From: Sabellastarte sp. h YS-2021
Taxonomy: Eukaryota > Annelida > Polychaeta > Sabellida > Sabellidae
DNA: 64,000 nucleotides
Direction of reading: 5' to 3'
Assembly (NCBI GenBank): GCA_964017235.1
Contig: OZ024940.1
Coordinates: forward strand, 28,452,573 to 28,516,572
Part shown: positions 19,168-28,680 of the stretch, piece after piece
Position numbering within the stretch: the stretch's first letter is position 1
Layout of the letters: every line of letters starts with the position of its first letter
Notes under the pieces: model-generated
What the model saw: the letters and a program-made list of their open reading frames with translations, nothing else
What the model was told of the DNA's origin: nothing
Databases searched by the model: none
Translations under genes and position numbers: made by a program

Positions 19168-20745
19168 GATGATGAAGTAGGCTACCTTTTCCAAGAGAAA
19201 CCTTTAGTTTCATATCGTAGAGTCCGAAATGTGAAAGATATGCTTGTACACTCAAACATTGGTGTAAATTCTATGACTATGGTCTTAACACAATGAAATA
19301 TTTCCTAGAAAAACGTGAAATTCAGAATCCACCCACCCACACGTTATTAAGACTTGCAGAACTTGTGTTGACACAAAATTGTTTCAGTTTTGATGATGCT
19401 TTCTATTCGCAAACAGGTGGGACAATGATTGGGACTCCATTTGGACCTGAATATTCAAATTTGGCTGTTGGAAAATTTGAATTACACGTTGCTGATAGGT
19501 TCAATGGTGCTATGCCAGAATTTTCTCACAGATATATTGATGATGTAGTTGGTCCAACCTCCATCTTGAGAGTAGATTAATTTATTGATTATGTGTGCAA
19601 TTTCCATCCAGCTTTTCACTTTACTTTTGTTGTATCTGAGACAGAAATAGAATTTTTGGATATAAAAATTTCAGTTTCCAGAAAAAATTGCCCACCTCAG
19701 TACATTACAAGGCTACTGACAGTCATTCATATTTAAGATATGGTTCTTGCCACCCAAAGGCTTGTAAAAATGCTATACCATACTCTCAGTTTTTAAGATT
19801 GAGAAGACTGTGTTCAGAAGAAAACGATTTTGTGTCAAAAGTGAATGAAATGGAAAATTTCTTTCTTGTGAGGGATTATCCCCAAAAAGGAATTGATAAA
19901 ACAAAAACATAAGTAATTGGAATCAATCGAGCTCAAGTTCTTCAAAAAAGACCAAAAGGGGTGAACACTACCTTCAATTCACACAGCCAAATGATAAAAA
20001 ACATCATAGAAAGAAATTTTCACATTTTGCAATTGGATGATAAAGTAGGCTACCTTTTCCAAGAGAAACCTTTAGTTTCATATCGTAGAGTCCGAAATGT
20101 GAAAGATATGCTTGTACACTCAAACATTGGTGTAAATTCTAAAGTCGGCAAAACTCTTAAATGTGGTTGGACAAGATGTTTTACCTGTCCTCATGTTTTT
20201 GATGATGTCCACCAAGTCAGAGGGCCAAAGGGTGTATATTCTCCAAAGGACAACTTTAGTTGTGTCAGCAAAGATATAATATACTGTATCGAATATTTGA
20301 AATGTGGTAGTCTATACATAGGGGCAACTGAAAGAAGATTAGGGGACAGAATTCGAGAACATTTAAGTGATATAAAGACTAAGCAACCCCAGAAACAGGT
20401 ATCTGTGCATTTTAACTCACAAGGGCATAGCTTGAATGACCTGAAAGTTCAAGTTTTATATCAAAATTTTAGGGACAAGTTTTCCAAAAAGGCAAAAGAA
20501 AGCTTCTTGATTCAAAAATTAGGCACTGTGTTTCCGGATGGGATGAATATAGATGGGGGAATTGTAACTTAAAGTTTCTTATTATATTTACTTAACTTTT
20601 CTTTACATTTTCTTTCATATGCATATTACATATTCACTCTGTAATCCTTGCATCCTTTGTATTTATATAAGATTTCTTCCATTTGGAACGCTAAATGAGG
20701 TAATTTTTATGTTATATTGTGTGGTGACGTGTTTTTAACTACAGG
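19168..20745 (+). pseudogene. PLE-B RT palm to GIY-YIG, rearranged copy
   Basis: A 110-bp linker piece (19,168-19,274) is joined to palm sequence starting at YGLNTMKYF (19,275). The rest runs 19,293-19,580 (palm, GGTMIGTPFGP, RYIDDVV), 19,688-19,912 and 19,961-20,572 (Cys cluster, SLYIGATERRLGDRIREHL). It keeps the TAA after LRVD and the TAA after KTKT seen in the array. The nuclease has E to A in YIGATE and C to Y in CIEYLKC. 20,573-20,745 is 3' UTR. Confidence 0.88.
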
Positions 20746-20755
20746 ATTTTTAAAA

Positions 20756-21865
20756 TTAAGAATGAAAACAATTTAGACGAGAAAGAAAATATTTGGTAAT
20801 ACAAGAAAAACTACCTGAAGGAGTAAATTTACCTCTAGGGCCCTCAACTGTGTGTACCTCATTGAAAACAAAGGGACATGTAAGACAACGTTTTCTACCA
20901 CATAGCAAAGTTATGCCAGAAACATCTTTTGAACTGAATCTAGAGTGGACCAGCATGTCTCTTATGTTCCTGTCCCTACGGTATGAAATCAGAGGTTTTT
21001 GTTGAAACAAATAGCCCACTTCCTCGTCAAGATTTAGCATGTGAAAATTCTTCTCCACAATGTCCATTATTACTTTACTGTGAGAGTTGTATGTAAGGGT
21101 AAGTATAACCCTATTCATTTCTTCAGCAGGTTCTTTTTGTTTCAAAGCATCAGCTCTACTGATATGAGAAACTCTATCTATGGCCTTAGAAACAATATCC
21201 TGGGGATAATCTCTCTCTAGAAAGAAATGTTCCATTTCCTTCTCTTTTGCCTTCAAATCCTGCCTATCAGAACATAGGCGCTTTAAACGGAGAAATTGTG
21301 AAAATGGAATAGCACTTACTTCAGAAACTGTGAAAGTATATTGAAAGGATGGGTGGAAATTGCTGACAAAATTTATAAATCTATCCAGATTTTCTCTAGA
21401 CATTGAAGTTGCACCCAAAATATCATCAATATACCTTTTGTGAAACTCAGGAAAAGAACCATCATATGTTTCAGAGATTTCATTTTCCTGCTTCCCCACA
21501 GCCAAACAAGAGTATTCTGGGCCGAATGGTGTGCCTATCATTGTACCGCCAGTTTGTGAATAGTAGTTATCACCAAACTTGAAGCAATTCTGTGTCAAAA
21601 CTAGTTCTGCTAGTCTCAGAAGGGTATGTGTTGGAGGATTCTGAACATTTCTTTTCTCCAAAAAGTATTTTAGTGCATTCAGACCATACTCATTGGGAAT
21701 ATTAGTATAGAGACCCTTAATGTCCATGGTAAACAAAAGCCTATTTTCACCTCGAAGTCGAAAATTTCGCACCAAGTTCAATGCATGATTAGTGTCCTTT
21801 ACAAAAGTTGGCAAAGCTCTCACAATGGGCTTGAGTGTATCGCTGAGATATATGTGCAAGAGACC
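20756..21865 (-). pseudogene. PLE-A RT palm to GIY-YIG start (minus, head-to-head copy)
   Basis: Open on the minus strand from about 21,865 down to 20,756. Order: YLSDTLKPIV, MDIKGLYTNIPNEYGLN, GGTMIGTPFGPEYS, catalytic KRYIDDILG, then SEV fused to AIPFSQFLRLKR. About 40 residues of the thumb are deleted in frame at ~21,316. After that come the linker, RRDRNIRDMLVHS, Cys cluster and CITK. It is cut at ~20,780 before the GIY-YIG core. A plus-strand copy of the same element begins at its 5' side. Confidence 0.88.
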
Positions 21866-23368
21866 TTCCAGATACGGCAGCAGCTTTATTGGTTGAGAAA
21901 CCGAAATGTAGCAATTTATATATTTTGCCGAAAATCCATAAGCCAGGAAACCCAGGTAGGCCAGTTGTTTCATCTTGTTCCTGTCCTACTAATGTATTTT
22001 CAAAATATCTCAGTGATACACTCAAGCCCATTGTGAGAGCTTTGCCAACTTTTGTAAAGGACACTAATCATGGATTGAACTTGGTGCGAAATTTTCGATT
22101 TCGAGGTGAAAATAGGCTTTTGTTTACTATGGACATTAAGGGTCTCTATACTAATATTCCCAATGAGTATGGTCTGAATGCACTAAAATACTTTTTGGAG
22201 AAAAGAAATGTTCAGAATCCCCCAACACATACCCTTCTGAGACTAGCAGAACTAGTTTTGACACAGAATTGCTTCAAGTTTGGTGATAACTACTATTCAC
22301 AAACTGGCGGTACAATGATAGGCACACCATTCGGGCTAGAATACTCTTGTTTGGATGTGGGGAAGCAGGAAATTGAAATCTCTGAAACATATGATGGTCC
22401 TTTTCCTGAGTTTCACAAAAGGTATATTGATGATATTTTGGGTGCAACTTCAATGTCTAGAGAAAATCTGGATAGATTTATAAATTTTGTCAGCAATTTC
22501 CACCCATCCTTTCAATATACTTTCACAGTTTCTGAATTTCCTTGACATCAAGTTGTGTGTCAAAGCAGATGCAATTAGCACATGGGTTTACTACAAAGAA
22601 ACTGACAGTCATGCTTACCTTAAATATGGTTCCTCCGATCCAAAGTCATGCAAAAATGCTATTCCATTTTCACAATTTCTCCGTTTAAAGCGCCTATGTT
22701 CTGATACGCAGGATTTGAAGGCAAAAGAGAAGGAAATGGAACATTTATTTCTAGCGAGAGATTATCCCCAGGATATTGTTTCTAAGGCCATAGATAGAGT
22801 TTCTCATATCAGTAGAGCTGATGCTTTGAAACAAAAAGAACCTGCTGAAGAAATGAATAGGGTTATACTTACCCTTACATACAACTCTCACAGTAAAGTA
22901 ATAAAGGACATGCTGGTCCAGTCTAGAATCAGTTCAAAAGATGTTTCTGGCATAACTTTGCCATGTGGTAGAAAACGTTGTCTTACATGTCCGTTTGTTT
23001 TCAATGAGGTACACACAGTTGAGGGCCCTAGAGGCAAATTTACTCCTTCAGGTAGTTTTTCTTGTATCACCAAAGATGTCATTTATTGCATTGAATGTAT
23101 TCGATGTGGAGAGATTTATATCGGGGAAACAGAAAGGAGGTTAGGAGATAGGATAAGAGAACACTTGAGAGATGTCAAGAACAAGAATAGACATAGAGAG
23201 GTAGCTATTCACTTCAACTCTTTGGGCCACAGTTTAGATCATTTCAGAGTGAAAGTTCTGTTTGAAAGTTACTTCATTATGAAATTTGGCTGTGTACCCA
23301 CTGGGTATGAACAGGGACAATGGAATTGTAGTATAAATGTTATCTCTCTTTCAATTTATTTAATTTGA
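21866..23368 (+). pseudogene. PLE-A RT-GIY-YIG (plus, head-to-head copy)
   Basis: It starts within the fingers (NLYILPKIHKPGNPGRPVVS) and runs through MDIKGLYTNIPN, GGTMIGTPFGLEYS and RYIDDILG to 22,545. A ~10-nt deletion near 22,537 then shifts frame and it resumes at 22,538. In-frame losses are ~33 residues of the linker (KVIK joined to DMLVQS, ~22,905) and ~11 residues near the end (VLFE joined to SYFIM). The GIY-YIG (EIYIGETERRLGDRIREH) is complete. A 2-nt loss near 23,297 alters the C-terminus. Confidence 0.88.
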
Positions 23369-23811
23369 ATTCTTTTGTTGAGGATATTGATTTTTATTGT
23401 CATTGTTAAAATTGTGCGAATTTAAGAAATTTTGGATTTTTTGACATTATAGTGATTTTTAATAAAATTTTAAAAAATTTTTAAATTTTCGATTTTGTGA
23501 TGTCATATTGAAAAATTGCAAAAAAAATTAAAATTTTAATTTTTGTGACGTCATAGTAAAAAAAAAATTTTTTGTGACGTCATCTTGAAATTTATGACGT
23601 AAATATGACTGAATATGTGTTTCACGTAATAATGACGTGTTTTGCTTTGTTAAAACGTCATTTTGATGTAATTTTGTTTATTTACATATGAAAAGAGCTT
23701 TCTTTCAAATTTAAACAATTGTAAGCTATTTCTGATGAAGGAGTGAATCTCCGAAAGCCCAAGTTAATATATTTATTTGACATGTTCTTTGTTTTTACTT
23801 TGTTATTTTAT
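23369..23811 (+). mobile_element. PLE-A 3' UTR and terminus
   Basis: AT-rich UTR with several TGACGT sites, a hammerhead-like core at 23,732 and the terminal TTTGTTTTTACTTTG motif. It ends near 23,811 against LINE sequence. Confidence 0.75.
23732..23756 (+). ncRNA. Hammerhead-ribozyme-like core, variant loop
   Basis: CTGATGA-A-GGAG-TGAAT-CTCC-GAAA. Stem II keeps four pairs with a changed loop. Confidence 0.6.
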
Positions 23812-24089
23812 TAAGATTCTTGGTGGTTTAACTTTCTCTTGTAAAAAGAGAGAATAAGCCCTTTTAAAAGTCATTGACTTAAAGTCAAAGGTTTTTGTCA
23901 AGTTTAGATAAATCTTTAAAAGCAGCTAGAGCATTAGCACAGAACACAGGCTTTTGAATTGAATCAAGGCGTGAGGCTCCGAAAGCTTAAATAAGTTTAT
24001 TTATTTTATACGCTCTTTGTTTTTACTTTGTTTACTATTTTATATGGATATTTAAAAAGAGCTAAGCAGCATAACTTTATTAACTTGAC
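23812..24089. mobile_element. LINE scrap followed by a PLE-A terminus
   Basis: 23,812-23,969 is the minus-strand LINE block also found near 2,512-2,680 (EKPVFCANALAAFKDLSKL), here about 10% diverged. 23,970-24,089 is a PLE-A end that retains only the 3' half of a hammerhead core (GTGAGGCTCCGAAAGC) and runs to ACTTTATTAACTTG. Confidence 0.65.
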
Positions 24090-25439
24090 ATATCTAACAG
24101 ATGGATAAGACAATGAAAAATAAGTATCCAAATATCTAAATTTATGGATTGAACTATTAATAGAGGCCCCTTTGGGCCAACTTAGGTCCATTATGGTATG
24201 TCTTTTATCAGTATTTTGCTTCGGGCGAGTCATCAATGGAGAAACGTGAACTGGAAATGGCAGTTGTTGAAAAGGACCATATATTGCTCCATAGTTCAAT
24301 TCTTCAGTTATATACTTTTCAATTTGATCCTTATGTTGTGTGGCCGAAGTATGATTTTGGTATGTTGGTTGGAGTATGGAGTTTCTGTCGAAATCGAGAG
24401 GGAAACCATAATTTATGAGATCTGGGAGTTGTTTATCCCAATAATCTTGAAGATGGAAATACCATCTTTGCGGATTGAGTTGAGTAGGTACTGGTATTCT
24501 GGATTTTAAAAAATTTGGAACTCCACTATTGCGTATTATTTTATGAGCCTCTATGATATCAGGTACTTTTTTCCAGACAATGTCTGGGCCTTCATAAACT
24601 TTCAAGTCATTTAATGGAATATATCCAAAGTCGCCCCCATTTTGTGCTAAACAGGCCATATGATCTTTACTCAGATGTTTATTTTTCCACACATATAGAG
24701 GAATTTGTTGTAATGTTTCATCAGAGTGACAATTCATATCTTTGGCTACATGTGTTTGTGCTTTTTGAAGAAAATTTTTAGCCAAAGTCTGATTTTGGTT
24801 ATCATGTGCCTTATCATGTGCCTGTTGAGTGACTTTTAATGTATCTGGGATATCAGTGCTCTGTCTCACATGATGAGACAAGGCACTAAAATTTTTGTCG
24901 TGAGCAACAACATGGAAGCGACCTGGTTTGCCATTGATTGATTTATCAGATACTTCAGTATAGGAAGCATGTTCGCATGCAGTGTACTCTTTACTTGATT
25001 TGTCATTAAAAGGCTGTAATTCCCCCTCAGAATCCCCAATATCACTATAACGGTTTGATGACGAATCGTCAAGCAGATCAGTCAAAATGTGAAACCTATT
25101 AGTAAGAAACCCCTGATGGTGAGCATCTGAACTGACTTCACTGGTTTGAACCCGTGTCTTGGCATATGAGGGTCTATTAGGGGAAGTACAGCCTTTTGCA
25201 TTCACACTCACCTTGGAAGGGGTAACGATTTTAGGTTTGACCTTGTCGTTGTTGACAGTGACGATGCGGGGATCCGAAGTAACATGGTTGTAAACCACAT
25301 TTTGTTTTGAATTACAGTATAGAGTTTTGGCAACTTGGGCGTACGTCCTATGATCCCTTGTGTTATTAAAAGCTTTGGAAGAGTGAAACCATTGAAAAGC
25401 TATTTGTTTATCTGTATGCAACTCAGAAATTTTTAACAT
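24090..25439 (-). pseudogene. DIRS-type pol 5' part with RT N-terminus, truncated
   Basis: Open on the minus strand from 25,439 for ~445 codons before the PLE-A end at 24,090. The first ~290 residues are low in recognisable motifs. From about residue 300 the sequence resembles the RT start of DIRS/Ngaro elements: SRIPVPTQLNPQRWYFHLQD, YITEELNYGAIYGPF, HVSPLMTRPKQNTDKRHTIMDLSWPKG. The RT palm, RNase H and tyrosine recombinase are missing. Assignment to DIRS rests on this RT block and the adjacent gag-like ORF. Confidence 0.7.
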
Positions 25440-25499
25440 TTTTAGTGTTCCAAACCATTCTAGTTTTAAAATGACACAAGTTATGAGGACCCACGCCCA

Positions 25500-26103
25500 G
25501 GTTTACTCGTTTTTTGTATTTTTTGATTTGTTCTGGCATTCCATTTCAGAATGTGGAAAAGATTTGCCATTCTTGCTGAAGCAATAATTGCATACATGTT
25601 TGTAAATCACACCTTTCGTTTAATGGGCGGCTTGATGCATGCATGAGCCCTGGTTGAAAAATTGGCCAATCATGGTCCTAGCAGTTTTGTCACGTTTTGT
25701 AGCATTTTTGGCAAAATTTTGAGTAGCAGGGGTATGACGTTGAGCAAAATGCTCGCATAATTCGATCAATGAGATCAGTTTGAGTATAATCTTTGATCTC
25801 ACCTTGTTCCATACGACAGAGTAAAACTGCATGGCAGGCCTTTGCAGAGCTCCAGGAAAAATCATTAGAATCATCTAGTAACGAAATAAGATAATCCAAC
25901 ATAGAATCTTTGTTTTGAATACAATTTTCATCACGCATTGTTCTGCAAAAGCCTGCCATCCATTGACCCATGGTTAATTGGTCGTATGAAACTCTTTCTT
26001 TCTGGGAACCTGCCAAGACATGTTCGTGGGGCCATTTTACTCTATTTTTGACGAAAACATCAACTGTTCCACCCCTTTGGGACTTAATTTTATTCTCTGA
26101 CAT
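25500..26103 (-). pseudogene. DIRS-type gag-like ORF, C-terminal part
   Basis: The minus strand gives a helical capsid-like stretch (GQWMAGFCRTMRDENC, SWSSAKACHAVLLCRMEQGE) to ~25,690. After a frameshift it gives FFNQGSCMHQAAH, then KHVCNYCFSKNGKSFPHSEMEC. That Cys/His cluster resembles the CCCH-like motif of DIRS gag proteins. It continues ORF1 from 26,179-26,715 with a break between. Confidence 0.6.
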
Positions 26104-26178
26104 ACCTGACTTTGCTAATTGCTGTAATTCTTTAATTCTCTCTTCAACACTACGTTGTATTTGGTTGTTTGCTCTGAT

Positions 26179-26715
26179 TTATTCTAACGAAGGAATCTGT
26201 GCAGTACCAGACTGGGGAAACATTTCCGTGTTAACAGTGGGAGTACTTTTTTCCGCATGAGTACTGTCTAGTTTGTTGATACTAGTACTTTTATGGGTTT
26301 TTGACACACGGCTGCCCTTGACTTTGGATTTATCAGCTGTTTTCTTGACAGGCTTGTCCTCTAATTTGGAAAGCCTATCATTAATGGCAGTAAGCTGTGA
26401 CAAAATTTGTTGGTTGACTAGGGTTTGTGTCTCTTGAAAGCCAGAGTCATGGGCAGACTTGTTGGATTTTTCAACATGTAACCGGTTAAACGAACGCCCA
26501 CTTGGGCCCGAACCGTCACTGTCAGAATCATGCATAATTTGCCCACAGTCTATGTCACTGTCTGATACTGAAGAATCTGAATCTTGGTGAGACATGGTTT
26601 GTTTTTGCCCCAACAAGTTCGTTACAAATTCGTTATCATCCGACATATGCAATTCAAACTGTACGTGAGATGTATCAGACTTTTGTGAACGCAAATTATA
26701 TTTTTTCTTCTCCAT
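26179..26715 (-). CDS. DIRS-type ORF1 N-terminal part
   Basis: 178 codons from ATG at 26,715. Begins MEKKKYNLRSQ, then an acidic Ser/Asp stretch (residues ~50-75), a probable coiled-coil segment (QQILSQLTAINDRLSKLEDK) and a Lys/Ser-rich tail. It is the complete version of the fragment that starts every array unit. A stop at 26,179 separates it from the rest of the gag-like sequence, probably by mutation. Confidence 0.65.
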   Translation of the reverse strand: MEKKKYNLRSQKSDTSHVQFELHMSDDNEFVTNLLGQKQTMSHQDSDSSVSDSDIDCGQIMHDSDSDGSGPSGRSFNRLHVEKSNKSAHDSGFQETQTLVNQQILSQLTAINDRLSKLEDKPVKKTADKSKVKGSRVSKTHKSTSINKLDSTHAEKSTPTVNTEMFPQSGTAQIPSLE

Positions 26716-27369
26716 ATAACACAGATCGAAAGACTAAGATAAATAAAACATATAACTAAAAACAACAATCAGTGGTACACGGAGAAGAAAAAAAGAATAA
26801 ATTAAAATGTCCTTGAGGTGTTATCCCTTCCAAGTGTGAGCTGTAAATGGAAGAAGGGTTCAAATTTTTTGACTAAAGAAGGCGTAGGGAGCCAATCAGA
26901 AGCCAGTTTACAACCAGCATGGTCATACATACTAAATGCCAGTTTAAGGTACCCTCTCAGGAATGATCTACCTGACACCAAGGTGTCATCCCGCAAATAA
27001 ACAAAATTACATCAAAATGACGTTTTAACAAAGCAAAACACGTTATTATTACTTAAAACACATATTCAATCATATTTACTCATATTTTTTTTTTTACTAA
27101 TTAAAATTTTTAATTTTTTTGCAATTTTTCACTATGACGTCACAAAATCGAAAATTTGAAAATTTTTTAAATTTTTTTAAAAAATCACTATAATGTCAAA
27201 AAAATCCAAAATTTCTTAAATTCGCACAATTTTAACAATGACAATAAAAATCAATATCCTCAACAAAAGAATTCAAATTAAACAAATTGTAAGACAGATA
27301 ACATTTATACTATAATTCCATTGTCCCTGTTCATACCCAGTGGGTACACACAGCCAAATTTCATAATGA
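26426..27369. repeat. 944-bp segment shared with the start of each array unit
   Basis: Matches 5,823-6,766 over its whole length with few changes (GACTAAAG against GGCTAAAG near 26,872; AAAATTTGAAAATTTT in the T/A-rich part). It spans DIRS ORF1, the DIRS leader and PLE-A 3' sequence, so the DIRS/PLE-A junction existed before duplication. Confidence 0.9.
26716..27000 (-). mobile_element. DIRS 5' leader / terminal repeat region
   Basis: Non-coding region upstream of ORF1, identical in the array units. It includes GGTGTTATCCC and CCAATCAGAAGCCAG and ends at CATCCCGCAAATAAAC against PLE-A. By position it should be the DIRS left terminal repeat, but no matching right end is in the window. Confidence 0.5.
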
Positions 27370-27645
27370 AGTAACTTTCCTAGATTGTGACGTCATCTTA
27401 AAATATATGAGGTAAATATGTGTTTTAAGTAATAATGACGTGTTTTGCTTTGTTAAAACGTCATTTTGATGTAATTTTGTTTATTTACATATAAAAAGAG
27501 CTTTCTTTCAAATTTAAACAATTGTAAGCTATTTCTGATGAAGGAGTGAAGCCCCGAAAGCTCAAATAAATCTATTTACTTGATATGCTCTTTGTTTTTA
27601 CTTTGTTTATTATTTTATATGGATACTTAACAGAGCGAAGCAGCA
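27001..27645. mobile_element. PLE-A inverted 3' end joined to direct 3' end
   Basis: 27,001-27,381 is PLE-A 3' UTR and last codons in inverse orientation. From 27,382 (GATTGTGACGTCATC) the 3' UTR runs in direct orientation to the terminus (TATGGATACTTAACAGAGCG, 27,616-27,645). It is a nearly empty head-to-head PLE insertion. Confidence 0.75.
27535..27559 (+). ncRNA. Hammerhead-like core, mutated stem II
   Basis: CTGATGA-A-GGAG-TGAAG-CCCC-GAAA. One stem II pair is lost; stem III AGC...GCT with CAAATAAAT/ATTTACTTG is still possible. Confidence 0.5.
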
Positions 27646-28625
27646 AAACTTTGGTCTTTCCCAGTGGTTTTGGTGAAGAAAAAAGACAACACTTGGAGAT
27701 ATTCTTTGGACTACAGAAGGGTAAATTAGGTAACTCAATGGGAAGCAAAGGCTATACCTGACTAAAAGATGGATCTGCCATTTTTAGCAGGTGATCGATT
27801 CTTTTCCATCATTGATTTTCAGGCTGTTTACTTGCAGCTGTAAGTGGAACCAAAAGACAGAGAAAAGACCACTTTCACGACCACAGATGGTGGTCTGTAT
27901 CAGTTCAAAGTCCAACCTTTCGGCTTATGCAATGCACAGGGAACATGTGAAGGCTTCTTGGAGCACAGTTTCAATGATTTACAGTACAAAATGCTGATGA
28001 TATATCTTGACATCGTTATTTTTGCTTCAGACTTTGAAGAGATGAACAGACTGAGAGCAGTGTTGGACCGGATTTGTGATGCCCAACTGAAGTTAAAGCT
28101 TTCAAAAGTGTATGTTTTTCAGAGAGAGGTCTCATATTTCGGACACCTGGTTTCAGAAAAAGGAGTCTCCACAGATTCAGTCAAGATTGAATTGATAAGA
28201 GTGGTCACGGCCTACAAATATTTCTGAAGTTAGAATCCTAGTTCGACTCTGCTCATATTATTGGAGATTTATGAAAGACTTTGCAGATGTTGCGGGACCT
28301 ATGCATGAACTTACAAAGAAAGGGAAACAGTTTCCATGGACTGATAAGTGCGAGGAATCCTTTCAGAAATTAAAACAAAAATTAACAGAAGCACCTGTGG
28401 TAACACAAAACTTGAATGTCATTTCATCCTGGACACTGATGCCTATGATATAGGAATTGGTCCAGTTTTGTCTCAGCTTATTGAAGGAGAAGAACGGGTT
28501 ATTGCATATGCAAGCAGGAGGTTATCAAAGCCAGAACGATGTTTCTGTGTTACCAGGAAAGAGCTCCTTGATGTAGTACAGAGACATTTTCTCTTATGGC
28601 AGCTATTTTGTTATTCATACTGATC
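27646..28625 (+). pseudogene. Ty3/gypsy pol fragment (RT and RNase H)
   Basis: A degenerate RT: VVLVKKKDNTWRYSLDYRRVN, then FFSIIDFQA, then FTTTDGGLYQFKVQPFGLCN, the catalytic box IYLDIVIF (usual YLDD, second Asp lost) and YFGHLVSEKGVSTD. RNase H follows: WTDKCEESFQKLKQKL, ILDTDAYDIGIGPVLSQ, RVIAYASRRLSKPE. Several stops (27,728; 27,841; 28,224) and frameshifts break it. No LTRs, integrase or protease are visible. Confidence 0.85.
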
Positions 28626-28680
28626 ATGGCTCTTTTTTTCCCCAACACAAGTTTATTTGCAATTTTTTAAAGAAAAAGGT

